This document shows, one piece after another, positions 1 to 13,939 of a DNA stretch of 49,275 nucleotides (within the stretch, counting starts at the first letter, position 1; each line of letters opens with the position of its first letter). The position numbers and the translations under genes were made by a program. The notes under the pieces are model-generated. The model was not told where the DNA came from. It searched no databases and saw only the letters and a list, made by a program, of their open reading frames with translations. This stretch comes from Ophiosphaerella korrae (Eukaryota; Ascomycota; Dothideomycetes; Pleosporales; Phaeosphaeriaceae). The stretch covers positions 1 through 49,275 of the forward strand of contig JALNQF010000312.1 in the NCBI GenBank assembly GCA_028456385.1, given 5' to 3'.

Positions 1-3000
1 AAATCCTTTATTTAGCTAAGACTACTTAGTAAACTTAATTTCTAACCTAATATAATTCTTTAACAAGTACTAAGTACCTTCTTAGCTAATAGCTCTATAA
101 TAGACTTAGCTACTCCTAACTAACTTATTATAGAAGAATTTAACCTAGATATAGACTCTACCCCCTTTAACTAAAGTAGCCCCCTAAGGTATAGACTAGT
201 TACTAAGGTCCTTTTTAATAACTAGACTGTATTAAATAACTTAATTAATAACGCCTAACTAAACGTTAGCTAAGTATTATTACCCTAGCCTATACCTAAG
301 CTTAAGATCCTAGAAGAGCTAAGAGATAACTTACTGTTAAACGCTATAATTAATAAAGACCTACTACTAAGAATAGTCTTTATATCTTAAGATAAACTTA
401 AGAAATTACTTACTAAGTTTACTAAGCTCTAACCCTTGTTTTATACCCTACTACTAACCTTATACTAGAGAATTAAGGATAATAAACCTAGTAATTACTT
501 ATCTCTTAGAGAATTTACCCTAGCTAGAATAGTATTATACCTAGTAGTCGCGAACACCTAGATATAAGATATAATTAACGTAGTAAACAAATAAAACTAG
601 AGGCTTATAGCTAGAGTAAGTAAATTAGATAAATAACTCTCTTAATAAGATAACTAATTAGCCTAACTCTAAGAATACCTAGTATAATTACTACTAGACT
701 ATAACTATATTATAGAGTAACATAATACTTTAAGCTAAAAAGCTACCTAGTATAAAGCCTTATAAGAAAAAGCTATAGTAAAATATAACTACCTACGCAA
801 AGTAGTAATCTACTAAGAAGACCTAATAGCTAAATAAACTAAGCTAGAAACTTTTAACTTTAATATACTAGCGTAAAAAGATATAAAACTACCTTATACT
901 AAGATCTTACTATAAAGCTAGTAACTTAGCTTCTTTAAAAGAGAGTTTAAACCCTAAGTACTAGTAGTAGGCTACTATATCTTTAATAGAGAAGAGTTTA
1001 CCTTAACTCTCTTCTTAACTAGTATCTAAGAGCTAGCCTTTAATTTTTACTAGTATAAAGAATAAGAAGACTACTTTATAAAACCTTTATAATTTTTAAG
1101 TATAAGATACTATATAGATATTATATCCTTTATCTAGTCTATATATAATTACTTTATTACTAATAGAAAAAAATATATTAGCTTATAAACTTAAGCTAAC
1201 GTTATTATACGCTACTATATAAGATTAGCTCGCCTATACCTTACTATCTTAAATAGTATTACCTACTTATACTAAGAAGAATTTATATATTTCTTTATAC
1301 TTTTTTACTAATTTAGTAATATAGACGTAGTAGGATTAGGAGAAGTACGTTATAAAACCCTAGAAATAGCTAAATTTAGACTAGATTAACTAATCTATAA
1401 AACTACCTAGTTAGTATAAGCTAAATTCCTCTCTAAATTTAATAATATTAGCTTTAAACTATAATAGAACCTATAGCTATATAATATCTACCTTTAAAAA
1501 AAGCTATAACCCTAGCTTAGAGAAGCTACTAGCACTACCTCTAGTATCTACAATAGCCCTACTAATTTTTAAAAGATAATCTTAATATTAGAAAATAAAG
1601 TAAATAATTACAACCTAAATATAAGCCCTAGGTAAACCTAGCTTTATACCCTAGCGCCTATAAAAGCTAAACTAAGAGCGTAGATATAAAACTTTAAAGA
1701 AGAACTAGCTATAACTCTATAAGAACTAAAATACTATTAACTATAACTAGAAAGCGTATTTAGAAGAATATACCTAACTAGTAAAAAGACTACTATAATT
1801 AAAACTAAGAACCTTAAAATAATTTTATACTAGAGCTATAGAAAGATAAGTATTAAGAAGCTAGACTATACTACTTACAAATAAATAAAAGCTACTAGAT
1901 CTAAGATACTTACTAACGCTATAAACTACTATATAGCTACCTATATAGTAATAGACTCTAAAATAGATATAGAAATAGAGGACTAATTCTTTAAATATAA
2001 CCTCTAACTAAATATAGAGCTAGAACTAGAGCCTAACTTAGACTAGGATTTAGAAAACAACGTTCCTTAGGCCTAAAGCCTTAACCTAAGGATTACATAA
2101 ACTAGAAGAGCGTAATTAACTACTAAAGTATAACTCCTAGTATAGCTATATCTTATATACTTACCTATAGAATATAGATAGTTTAGTATAAGAAACTACT
2201 AACTAATCTAATAGAAGCTAAGCTAAACTAATTCTTATTTACTAGCTTCTTAAGTAAAAACCCTATAGTACTCTATATAGCTAGAACCCTAGCTAATAAT
2301 AGAGCTAACGTAAACTTTATTTAATAAAAATTTACTTAGAAGACTATAAAATTATAAACTATTTAGCTACTTTAACCTATTATCTATAAAGGATATAATA
2401 GTTCTCTATCTAAGTTTATTACGTATTAAGTTAAGTTCTACTTACAAGTAGGCGCATATATTAAATAGACTTCTACCTATATTATTAAAAATATAAGCTA
2501 ATTTAACTTTATTCTAGGATTTTTATAGCGCAAAGCCTATACTATTAAACCTAACTACTACTATAGAATATTATTATTCTCTAATACTTACTACTAATAG
2601 TACTACTAAACAACTAACAAAATCCTCTTAGTAGTATACTATAGTATACCTAGATATTACTCTACTATAGCTTTAAAGAAGCTAGCGCTTAAACTATTAT
2701 TTACTCTTATAGAGCCCCTAAGTAAGTACTCTAATAGGTATAAATAGAACTTATTAATAGATATTTAAACTATTAGTTATTGTATAATTAAGGCCTTTAC
2801 TAGAAGAAGTAGATATACGCTTATAGTACTTACTTTAGATAGAATACTACTACTAGTATACTACTATAAAGTAGCTAGAGAAGTAGATTATATATAATTT
2901 TATAAACTACTACTTATAGTAAAGCTTAAAGACATTCTATCTATAGAACTACTCTAACTATATTAAGACTTAATACCTTATTTTAATAAGAAAGCTACTA

Positions 3001-3065
3001 AGGAACTTCTCTCTTATAAGCTATATAACCTAGAAATTACCTTTAAACCTAGCGCAAAAATCCTA

Positions 3066-6000
3066 GACGCTAAACCTTACTTTTTTACTAGAAAATAAGA
3101 TAAAGTAATCTAGAAATATATCTAAAAAATAGAAGGTAAGAGCTTTATTAGTAAATATAGCTCTCTAGCTAAGAATAACCTACTAATTATAGCTAAACTA
3201 GATAGTAGCTTATAAGTCTATATAAACTACTATAAGCTAAACAAATCTACTATTAAAGACTAGTACCCTATTCTATTCTTTAGAGAAATACTAGCTTACT
3301 TAAACAAGGTAAAGATATTCTCTAAATTTAACGTAATATACGCCTTTTACTACTTACGTATTACTCTAAATTTAGAATAGCTAACTACCTTTATTACCTA
3401 CTTTAGTATATATACCTATAAAGTAGTACTCTTTAGCCTTACTAATATACTAGCTACTTTCTAGCGCGCTATTAACTTAGCTCTACTAGAATATTTAGAC
3501 GACTTCTATACTATATATATAGATAACGTCCTAATATACTCTAATAATAAAATAAACTATATCTAGTACGTTTATAAAGTACTTATACAACTAAAAGAGT
3601 AAGGCTTCTACGTAGACTCTAAAAAATCTAGCCTCTACGCTACTTTAGTTAAGTTTTTAGGTATAATTATCTCTAATAAGAGAATTATAATAGATCTCTC
3701 TAAAGTTAAAGCTATCTAGGAGTAAGAAATACTAAAGACTACTAAAGAAGTCTTAGCTTTTCTAAGCTATACTAGATTTCTCTAGCGCTTTATTAAGGAT
3801 TACTTAAGCTTTACCTTACTACTTACTAAGTTAATTAAGTCTAAGGTTATTACTAAACCTACTAAAGGAGATAGGCTACTTTTTTAAAAGACTTAGTACA
3901 AGCCCTTTATAATTACCTAAGAATATATAGACGCCTTTAATAAACTAAAAGCTACTTTCTAGCTAGGTATAGTCTTACTTTACTTTAACTCCTTAAAACT
4001 AATTTATATTTAAACTAACGCCTCTAAGTAGGCTTTAGGTAGAGTAATAAGCTAACTAAACTAAGATAGAATCTAATAGCTAGTTAGCTTCTTCTTAAAA
4101 AAACACACTCTAGTAGAATATAATTACAATATCTACGACCTAGAACTTATAGCTATAATCTAAGTATTTAAAGAATAAAAACTAGAGCTTATAAGTAGTC
4201 TATATATAATCTATATTATAATAAACTACTATAATTTAGAAACCTTTATAATAACTAAAAAGCTTAATTACTACTAGGCCTACTAGTTATTATTCTTGTC
4301 TTAATTTAATTTCTATATTAAATATATACCTAGTAATATAAACAAGGTTATAGACGCCCTAAGCTACTAACTATAAGATTGCCCTATAGACGATTCTAAT
4401 CTATAAGTATTAGGAGCTAACTAAATTATCCTAAGCCCTTAAGTCTTAGCTCTAAGTATAAAACCTATACTAGATATAGTAATTTACGCTCTAAGCCTTA
4501 TAGACCTATAAAAGCTAAATAGATTTATACTAGAATAAGCTACTATAGTATACGCCTACCTTTACTATATTATAGGAATAAAACCTATATTAGTAAACCT
4601 ACTAGAGGATTTTCTACTACTTTATAATAGAGAACTAGACCTAGAACTCTTACTATATATTATTAACCTACGCCTAATAGAAGAATTACTAGATATAGCG
4701 TACTTAGAAGACTACGTAGCTTAAGCTATATTTACTACTATAGATAGTAGATAATAAAAACTATTAAAAGCCTTCTATAAAGTAAGATACTACTTCTTAT
4801 ACGCTAATATTAGCTCTACTAGATTAAGAAAAGAAAAGTACTTCTAAGTTAATAAAACGCGTCTATATATCCTCTTAAACGCTTATCTACGCTACTAAAT
4901 CTTTAATTTATACTATAACTATTAGTTAGTAAGCTATAAAAGACTCTATAGTACGCTATATCTAATATATAAGTACTATTATTAGCTTAAGATACTCTAA
5001 GCTATTAAGTAATTTTATAATATATACCTAATCTACTACTATATAAAGAACTTATAAGATAGTAAACTTAGTTACTTCTAACCTATACTAATTCCTTACG
5101 TACTCTAGACTAATATCTTAGTAGACTACATCTAAGCCTTACTAACTAGTAAAAATAGTAGCTAGATTTATAAATATATCCTAGTAATTTACTACTACTT
5201 TATAAAAAGACACTATTTCTTCTCCTATAAGTCTCTAAAACTAGAGAAAGCTACTTAATATTTTATATCTATTTTTAAGCTTTATAGAGTCCTAATAAAT
5301 ATTATATTAGATAGAGAGATAACTTTTATTAGCTAATTTTAGCGCTATATATATAAACGCCTCTATATTACGTAAAAGCTCTTAACTACGTACTACCTAG
5401 AAACTAATAGCTAAACTAAGTAAGTAAATTAAGTCTTAGAGATCTTTCTAAAGTAATATATTAACTACGCGTAAGATAACTAGGTAGCTTAGCTACACGT
5501 AGCTAAGTTCTAAGTAAATAATACTATTAATATATCTATTAAGATAACCCTATTTTTTATAGATCTAGGGTATTACTCTTATAGTAGTATATACTCTAGC
5601 GAAAACAATAAAGATTAACTAAACCTAGCCTAACGTAACTAATATATACAAGCTAATAAGCTACTTAATACTTATAGTAACCTAGTAGCCTACTTTAAAG
5701 AAAAAATACTCTAGGTATAATAAGAGTAAGTAGCCTAAGCTAATACCTTTTACTAAAGTAGACTAGTATATAAAGTTAGTAACTAAGCTTATATTAGTAT
5801 AGCTAATTAGAAAACTACTTAGCTAACTCTAAAATTAGACTACTAATAAGTAGGCCTATACTCTATTAAGAGAGTTATCTATAATAGTAGAGTATATAAG
5901 CTAGTACTACTTTAAAAGATACTAAGTAAAGGCGTATTCCTAGTCTTCTCTCTAAAACTCTTACGCCCTAGAGATTAAAAGCTCTTACTAGATTAAGACC

Positions 6001-6240
6001 TACTATAGCTAATTCCTATTATTATTACTAATAAAGAAACTAGTAGTATATATAAAGAATACTTAGTAGAAGCTATCTTAGACGTACACTTTAAAGAGCG
6101 TAGAAAATACGTAAGATAGTACTACTTAGTTTACTAGGCTAGCTATAATAAACTTATATAAGAGCTAGTAGAAGAATTTATAAAATATAAAGCTACCTTT
6201 AACTTTTACTAGAACTACCTAGAGAAAGCTAAACTACTAA
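3066..6240 (+). pseudogene. Ty3/gypsy pol relic (RT-RNase H-integrase-chromodomain)
   Basis: One reading frame (codons starting at positions divisible by 3) carries every domain in order without a frameshift. RT fingers start near 3,070 and an NYYKLN block lies near 3,230. The active-site box is at about 3510-3536 and reads YIDNVLIYS, so the second catalytic Asp is now Asn (GAC to AAC). RNase H begins near 4,014 as TNASK, where TDASK is expected. The integrase core lies around 5,121 (VDYI...). A chromodomain-like EAILDVHFKERRKYV lies near 6,069. All interruptions seen are TAA/TAG where the family has Gln, and Asp-to-Asn changes also occur, so C-to-T and G-to-A mutations both hit the coding strand. 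The element is dead, and the lack of indels points to mutation by RIP rather than slow decay. Confidence 0.85.
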
Positions 6241-6330
6241 CTTTACGTATACTAAAAAAATAGAGCCCTAATAAAGACGCAACCTATTAGGGTATCCTAA
6301 CCTACTAATAGGTATAAAAAAGCCTCCTCT

Positions 6331-6498
6331 AAGGCGTAATTACTACCTTTAGCCCTTACTAGAACTACTTAGATAAGCCTAAAACTATTAATAGGCGTAA
6401 AAAAGCCCCTTTATAAGGCGTAATTACTACTTTTAACTTTTACTAGAACTACTTAGAGAAGCCTAAAATACTAACTATATACCTAAAATAGAGCCTAA
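6331..6498 (+). repeat. 84-bp tandem duplication in the pol tail
   Basis: Two adjacent units begin at 6331 and 6415, both opening with AAGGCGTAATTACTAC and both encoding an ITTF...YQNYL-KPK-like segment. The period is 84 bp (28 codons), so frame is kept. A related segment occurs once at about 6193-6230 in the chromodomain end, and a partial AAGGCGTAATTA recurs at 6555. The duplication predates RIP because the copies differ mainly by transitions. Confidence 0.55.
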
Positions 6499-7257
6499 TA
6501 AAAATATAACCTAGTAGGGTACCTTAGCTATTAGTAGGCGCAAAAAGGCCCTCTAAGGCGTAATTAGAAAACTTTACTACTAGCTAAAGATAAATTATAG
6601 TATAAAAAATAGTAGGAATAGTTTACTTTAGCTAGTAAGCGTAGGACTCTTTTTAGGTTAGGGCTTACTCCTACTACTATAGCTATAACTACTACGCTCC
6701 CTTACAACTAGTTACGCGTAGGTCTAGTTTACTATTATAGAATTTACAACTAGCTACTAAATTCTTAGCTAAGGCTACTCTACGCTACCTACTCCCTAAT
6801 ACTTATAAATATTAGGCTTACTTAGTCCCCTATATTAATAAACCTACCTATCGCAAAGCCTATATTTATAGTAGGCACTTATATAGAGATCTAGCGCTAT
6901 TAAGTTACTTAGTAGTATTAACTTTACCTTCCCTTATACTATATACAAATACTTTTAGGTTTAATTTTGTTAGTGCGGGGTAGAAGTAGTAGAAAAAGGT
7001 TTATAGTTAATACGTTTTATATATAGAAGTTGCGCGCGTCTTAATTTTACACTAAAATTAGTAAAAACCTTAGCTCTATACTCTATAAATAACGATTTTA
7101 ACTCTAAAAATAGTTAACTTTCTTAACTCTAGCTACTACTACTACTACCTAATAAGTATTATTAGTTAATTAGAGCCCTTTTTAAGCTCTAGGAATTTGC
7201 TCTTTAAAAGGAGAGAGATATATAAAAGAGTTATCCCTTATATCCCTTATTTTTATA

Positions 7258-7411
7258 CTAATATTAGTAAGTTTATAACTTACTAATATAGTAAACTTAC
7301 TAATATTACAAACTTACTAATATATTAGTAAGTTTACAACTTACTAACATTGCAAACTTACTAATATTGCGAACTTACTAATATATTAGTAAGTTTACAA
7401 CTTACTAATAT
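7258..7411. repeat. Array of short palindromes (TTAGTAAGTT / AACTTACTAA)
   Basis: About 150 bp is built from alternating TTAGTAAGTTT and AAACTTACTAA blocks joined by TATA-like or ATTGC linkers. Each pair is self-complementary, so the array could fold into serial hairpins or a cruciform. Internal variants (TTACAAAC, TTGCAAAC, TTGCGAAC) show where CpA/CpG have mutated. It lies between the two gypsy elements. No coding capacity is visible. Confidence 0.6.
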
Positions 7412-7599
7412 TTAACTACCTTTCTACTTTTAGTTAGCGCTTAGTAGGCTACTAAGTATATATACCTAGTACTTACTTAGATAGCTTTATCTACTATTTA
7501 CTCTTTTTAGTTAATTGTTAAAACTGCCTTATTAAGTTATCTCGCGTAAAGTCTACCTTATACTTTACTTCCTTTACTTATATACTAACTTTTCTCTAT

Positions 7600-8930
7600 T
7601 TACTACTAGGTATATATTTTAGGCCTATTTGTCTCCTCTTAGGAGAGGCTTAAATTAGCTTAAATTAGGCCCTTTTTACGTAGATTATTACTAACTAGTC
7701 TTATAGGACTTAGGTAGCCTCTTTATTATTTACTATAGCGCTAATATAGCTAGTTTATACTACTTTAACTTAATTTAAGACGTAATACCTAAATCTATAA
7801 AAGAGCGTCGCCTAGAAGCCTTAAATAAGTATAGTCTCTATACTATAGTACTATATATATACTATCTATCTTCTTATACTAATAATAACTATACTAGTAG
7901 CTTTATTAGCTATATTATAGACTCTAAAGATTAGTTATAGTTTAGTATATAAGAAAGTAATAAGTAGATTAAGTATTACTAGAAGTACTATACTACTAGT
8001 TAAGATTATATTACTATAAGTTATTTAAGTTAAATTAGCTTAGATTAGCTTATACTAATATCTATATAGCCTCCCTACTTTACTTTAAGTTTCTTATACT
8101 ATTTTAAGAGAAAATTAGAAGTAGCTTTAAAAGTAGAAGGCTTTACTAGTATAAAGTATACTACTACTACTAAAGTAGTAAGTAAAGTCCTAGCTAAGAT
8201 TTAAGAGTAAGTCTTATATCTTAATTAGCTCTAATTAGCTTAGATTATACTAATATAACTTGTTTTAGGTAGTATAAGCTTTATTATAAGTACTTATTCT
8301 TTTATAGTAGTAAGCTTAGCTTTAATAAAGAGTTTTAGTCTAGTGTTTACTTTTTTAGCTATAATTATTCTAAGTAAAGTATTATTAAGTGTAAAAACAC
8401 TAAAAAGTATACTCTAGAAGAAGATTCTAACTCTAGTATCTTTAGTACTCCTAAAAAGAAAGTAAGTAACTCTAGTTAGCTTTAATTAGCTTAGGTTATA
8501 CTAATCTAGCCTTTAGCACTTTAGAATAAGTATTATTATTTTTACTAAAGCTAAGTAGGCTCTTAAGGACGCTAAAGAAGCTAAATAAGCTACTAAGATA
8601 GCTTACTAGGCTACTTTAGCTTATACTAAGAGAACTCTTACTAAGAAGAGCTTAGCTAGTAGAGGTAAGTATAGTTAGTCCTAGGATTACTTAATAAGGT
8701 ATAGATTAGGCTAAATTAGCTTAGATTATACTTAAGTAGAGTAATAGGTAGTAGTTATAGATTTAGATACTCTAAGTATAATACCTTAGCTCTAGTATAG
8801 CCTTAAAATAGATTTCTTTAGTAGTTAATACTATTCTAAGCTTAATTATACTAATTTACACTAATTTATAATATCTTAGTATTTCTCTTAAGAACTTAAT
8901 ATTTTTTACTATTAGCGCTATTAAACACCT
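7600..8930 (+). other. RIP-degraded coding-like stretch with intron-like modules
   Basis: This stretch has no open frame, but short coherent segments appear if stops are read as Gln, for example a Lys/Ala-rich stretch around 8,565-8,680 containing KDAKEAK and TLTKKSLASRGK. Such a basic tail is seen in several transposase and gag families, so it may be the remnant of a third element; the family is not identifiable. The stretch is punctuated by similar AT-rich modules that look like introns (see 8209-8515). It ends at A-rich tracts near 8,930-8,966. Confidence 0.35.
8209..8515 (+). repeat. Repeated intron-like modules (two best copies)
   Basis: Modules at about 8209-8270 and 8462-8515 both start GTAAGT, share the core AATTAGCTTAGATTATACTA (the second with one difference), contain a TACTAAT branch-site-like motif and end TTTTAG or TTTAG. 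Weaker relatives with the same core occur near 8,026-8,085, 8,699-8,755 and 8,836-8,880. They have the features of spliceosomal introns that resemble one another in sequence, as introner-like elements do, although simple dispersed-repeat decay is an alternative. Confidence 0.45.
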
Positions 8931-11900
8931 AAAAAAAAACCTTTAAAGTAAGAAAAAAAAAAAAAAACTTTTATATATAGGTAAAGGTAGCTATAAGCTT
9001 TTCTACTTATTTTCTTCTAAAAGTAAAAGCTATCCTTAGTTTATTAAGCTTTTTACTTCTTATACTTCTTTCTTAGTATATAAGTAAGTTTATACTTTCT
9101 CTAGAACTAATTAAAGGCTTCTAAAGAAAGATTAGCTACTAGTTCCTAAGTATTCTAGTTTTCTAGGTAATTTTTCTATTTTATTAGATATAGCTATTTT
9201 CTATCTTTACTTTACTTTCTTTCTCTTACTTCTTTTATAATATATACGTCTTTATCTATTATATTTAAAGCTTCCTCTATTAAGACCTCTAGTTACGTAA
9301 TTATACTATTAGAAGTATATTTTTCTAGTAGTAACGTATAAAAGACTAGGTACGCTCTCTTTAAGCTAAGTATATCTATTTTAAATATAGTTAGGCTAAT
9401 TTAAGCTACTATACGTCCTAGTCCTAAATATTTCTAGTCTAGCTTTTTTTTTAGCTTTATAAATTTAATATACTATATAGATAGAAGAATTTAGTCTTTT
9501 ACTTTAAAAGGGACGTATATCTTTTACTTATTAGTATACTTTCTTTAGTACTTTATAGCTAGTATAATATTTTTCTTATATACTTATTATATTATAATTA
9601 CCTTTATAGCTAATCTCTTAGCTAAGAGGTTATTATCTATAGTTAGGTCTAACTTAGGCTAGTTTAAGCTAATTAAGTATAAACTATAGTATACTTAGAA
9701 GGGTATAACCTTTATAGTTATATTTATACTATTATTGTACACGTACTCTACTATTAGTAGCTATTCTACTTAGTTATCTTATTCTAATGTATAGTAATAC
9801 TATAGGTATTATTCTAGAGTTTAGTTTTATCTTTCTATCTACTTATCTATCTAAAGGTAATATATAGAGGATAGTACTCTTCTAGTATTTAGTATTTATT
9901 AAAGGTCTTCTATCTAAGATTACTTTAGCTAAGACACTATAGAGTTAGATTACTTTATATATCTAGGCCTAAGCTAAGTTTTACTTATCCTAATTAGACT
10001 ATACTAAGATATAGTAAACTATTTTAGTTAAATAGTCTATAATTATAAGTATTATATTATATACTATACTTATTAATTTACTTAGAGAGAGTTCTATAAT
10101 AAAGTCTATTATAACCTCTTTTTAAGCTCTTATTAGTAGTAGAAGGAGTTATATTAGCTTATAAGGTTAGTATCTTCTTGTAGTTAACTATTAGTACTTT
10201 AAGTAGGCGTTATAGTACTCTATTACTTTCTTTCTTACTTCTTTCTAGGTATATAGCCTTAGGAGCTTCTCTAAAGTTTTTCTTATACTAAAATAGCTTA
10301 CTAGAGAGTTATTATAGTACTTTCTAAGTATATCTACTTTTTCTTTAGGTATTATAAAGAGTTTCTACTCCTTTAGCTACTCTTTAGGTTAAATTAGGCT
10401 ATCTTACGCTAATTTATCCTCTAATTTATTAGACGTAGCTTTTTTACTCTAGTCTATATTACTTTATTCTTTTAAGTCCCTTAGTTCTAGTAGTTATATC
10501 TTTTTTTCTTCTTAGAACTTTTTAAAAGCTACTTCTTCCTCTTTATACTTTATTACGCTCTAACTATATATTATTATAGCTACTTAAAAAAGTATAACTC
10601 TTTTAACTCTTATAAAGATCCTTTATATTAGCTATATAAAGGCCTTATTATATTTCTTTTTTAATATTATTACTTTAGCTATATAATCTAGCTTTCTAGA
10701 AGGTCTATCTACTAGGTTTATAGTACCTAAGTAGTAATAGATAATAAAGTTAAACTTTATAAGGCTTAAGTAGGCCTAGACCTACTTATAGTTTAATACT
10801 TTAGTTTCTATAAACTATTTTAGGTTGTAGTAGTCTATAAAGATCTTAAATAGAACTCTATTAAAGTAGTAGTACTAGTACTCTAAGCTCTTAGTTATTA
10901 TAAGTAACTCTTAGTTATATATATTATAATTATACTCTACTTAGATAAATTTCCTTAAGAAGAAGTTAGCTAGCTTCTACTAGGCTAGGTTACCTTTAGT
11001 TAAGACTAATTAGCTTAATATACCTATAATTACTCTACTTAAAGTATTAACTTCTACTCTAGTCTCTTTTCTTTATATAAATTATATAAAGATAAGTACT
11101 TTAAAGAAAGTATCTTTTAGTTTTTAGAAAGCTTAGCGTACTTCTTTTCTAATTTTAATTTCTTTACTTTCTTTTCTTCTTTAGGTAGGCCTACTTTAGG
11201 CTATATTTAGGCCCTTTTAAGTTAATTTTATTAGGAGTAAAGTAATATAAGAGAATCTACTTATAAATTACCTATAGTAGTTTATAAAACTAATAAATAC
11301 TTTTATTTTACGTACTATACGTAAGATTAGCTATTCTTAGACTATTTTAATACAACTTATATCTACGCTAACCTCTTTAAGTAAAATAATATACCCTAAG
11401 TACTTTATATACTACGTATACAACTTATATTTCTTAAGCTTTATAAATAGCTTAAATTAGTATAGCTTTTCTAGTACTTCTTTTACGTAGCTTACGTACT
11501 TCTCTTTTATATCTAAGAAGACTAAGATATTATTAAAGTAGATAATATAAGTAATATTAATAAGACTTACTAATACCTAGTTTATATAAGCTTAGAACTA
11601 GGCTAGAGTATTTATAAAGCTAAAAAGTATTACTATATACTTAAAGTAGCTATATCTAGTCTTAAACGTAGTTTTCTATTTATTACCTTCTTTAATTCTA
11701 ATATAATAGTACGTATCTCTAATATTAAGCTTAGTGTAGTACTTTACTTAAGCTAACTACTCTAGTAACTCTATAATTAGAGGTAATAGATACTAGTTTT
11801 TAAGAGTTATTTTATTAAAACCTTTATAGTCTATATATAGCTTTAGGCTACTATCTTTTTTTTTATAAAGAGTATTAGTACTCCTACTAGAGATTTTAAG

Positions 11901-13930
11901 TATCTTATCTACTCTTAACTTATAAAGTTAGCTAAGTACTTCCTTAGTACTTATAACTTAGTTACTAAAAGATTATATAGTAGCTAGTAGAGTAGTTATA
12001 TATCTTATACTAAATTTATAGCTAAATCTTAAGGTTAATACTTTACTAGAGTTATAAAGTCTTTTTTAAAAGCTATATCTATATACTTAGTATATTATAA
12101 GAGTAATAAGCTTCCCTTAGAGCTAATTAGGCTACTTTAGCCTATATAGCTTACTAAATACGCGTATATATTACTTTGTAGACTACGTATTATTTAGTTA
12201 AACTATTTAGTATCTTCTATACTTACTAGTTTAAACTTAAGTATATCTTTAGCTTTCTTACTTTAGAAGAGTACTCTCTTAGTACTATAACTTATCTTAG
12301 GTTAATACTTATTAATCTAAGGTAAACTAAGGTATATATTATACTTCTTAGTATCTATTACTATAAATATTACCTAGTATATCTATACACGCCTACGTAT
12401 ATCTATAAAAGTAACGTCTACTATTATTATACTATATACGTTTAATTCTTCTCTATTTATGCCTTCTACTATTATATTAAGTAGAAAGGTAATAAGAAGG
12501 CTTTATTCCTTTACTAATATAGCTAATAAGAGGTTAAGTTATAACTCTCTATCTATTATAGCCTTAAGCTATAGTACTATACTTATTACTACTTTAATTA
12601 TTAAGAAATATCTTAGCTTTATATAGGTAGTATTATAAAGAGAACCTAAGTTTTTTTTTTTTTTAATAAAGCTATATAAGCTATAAGGTAAGAGATTAGT
12701 TTTTAAAGCTTTTTTCTTTTTCTAGCTTAAGTAAGACTATACCTAATATTTATTTTTTAAGCTTTATATAATTAATAATCCTATATATAGAGTCTTTATA
12801 GTTAAAATATATAAAGAGCTAGTAATTAGTTTTATCTTTATACTTCTTAGGCTTAGCTAGGTTATTTTATACTAGTTTGTCCTACTTTACTTTTTTTAGG
12901 GTTTTCTAATCTCTTTCTAACTCTAACTAGTTTATTTAGTAGTTCTTCTTCTTTTTTTTAGCTTCTTTAGTCTATAATAGTTGTGTTTACCCTTTTGTAT
13001 ATAGCTAGCGCTAGTATATAATATTAGCTTACTCTTCTACTTAAGTAAGTATTATTAGCCTTTTAAGTAAAAGAAGTACTAATTAATCCTATATTACGTA
13101 GGATAGTACTCTCTTATACTCTAGTACCTATAGTTTTAGAGTTTAACCTAGTAGCTCTTTTTAGAGTAATTATATATACTCTAGTAGGTCTATTAGAGAT
13201 TATTTATATTACTATCTATAGTTCTTTAGAGTATAATATACTTATATCTTACGTTTAATAGGTGTTCTAAGTGTATTTAGTATTACTACCTTTAAATTAG
13301 CTTAATTTAGCGCCTATATAGGGGTAAGACTCTACTCGCCCCTATAGTAAGCTTTTTAGGTTAATTTTAGTAGTTTAGAGAAGTATCTTACACTAAATTC
13401 TACTTTTTAGACTTCTATAGCAAAGTATAGAGAGAACTAGAAGAAATAACTTTTATAGTTCTTTTCTTAGTAGTTATATTTTACTCTATCTTTCTTTATA
13501 AATATTTATAGAGGTTCTAGTTATAGTAGATTTATAGCTAAAAGTTAAGTTTAACTAAGTAGGCTAGTAGTAAAAGTATCTATCCTAACTACTAATTACT
13601 CTCTTACTTTATATTAAGCACGAAGCTCTCTTAGTATCTATACTTCTTTAAGGTTATAGGCCTCTTAGTGCTATATATAGAGTTCTTCTAACTCTAAGGT
13701 AATATTACTTTAAGTTAGGCTAGATTAGCCCTATTTACCTTATAGTATATTAGTAATATAACTTCTCTTATCTCTTTACGCGTACTATACTAGAGATAGC
13801 TTATTACCTTATACTATCTCTATAGTAGGTAGTATTATAGCTATTAGCTCTTCTAGTAGAGTAGACTATCTATAGTATAGTAGTAAGCTCTTTATTATAA
13901 TAGCGTTTACTAATATATTATAAGTAAAGT
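8930..13930 (-). mobile_element. RIP-degraded Ty3/gypsy retrotransposon no. 2
   Basis: The reverse strand of this AT-rich block encodes a second gypsy-type pol (9750-12010) whose sequence differs clearly from element 1, for example FNNILVF rather than YIDNVLIYS at the RT catalytic box. Its orientation is opposite to that of element 1. By position, gag should lie at about 12,900-13,900, but it was not recognisable. Limits are approximate because no LTR pair could be aligned. CpA/TpG depletion is as strong as in element 1. Confidence 0.75.
9750..12010 (-). pseudogene. Ty3/gypsy pol relic no. 2 (RT-RNase H-integrase)
   Basis: Reading the - strand from 12,010 downward gives an RT start with VLRKYL, then LFIKKKDSSLKLYIDYKGFN, a KTTFKTRYSYFKY segment near 11,650, and the catalytic box YFNNILVFL at about 11,523-11,549, in which both catalytic Asp positions are Asn. 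RNase H follows with EYNYNIYNQELL and VLNYKQVQAYLS. The integrase core is visible near 10,120-9,990 as KEVIIDFIIEL and YNIILIIIDYLTK. Stops are again TAA/TAG at expected Gln codons. Domain order is normal for Ty3/gypsy. The downstream integrase tail is too eroded to delimit. Confidence 0.8.
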
Positions 13931-13939
13931 AATTATAAT

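Larger units (their letters stand above)
1..6600 (+). mobile_element. RIP-degraded Ty3/gypsy retrotransposon no. 1
   Basis: This is an AT-rich block with no long ORF, in which CpA and TpG dinucleotides are nearly absent while CpT and CpC persist; this is the classic RIP footprint. Reading the + strand with TAA/TAG treated as former glutamines recovers a gypsy pol (see 3066-6240). The region from 1 to about 3,000 should hold gag and protease by position, but I could not assign domains there. Neither LTR was found, so both limits are approximate and the element may begin left of the window. Domain order RT-RNase H-integrase-chromodomain places it in the Ty3/gypsy (chromovirus-like) group. Confidence 0.8.
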
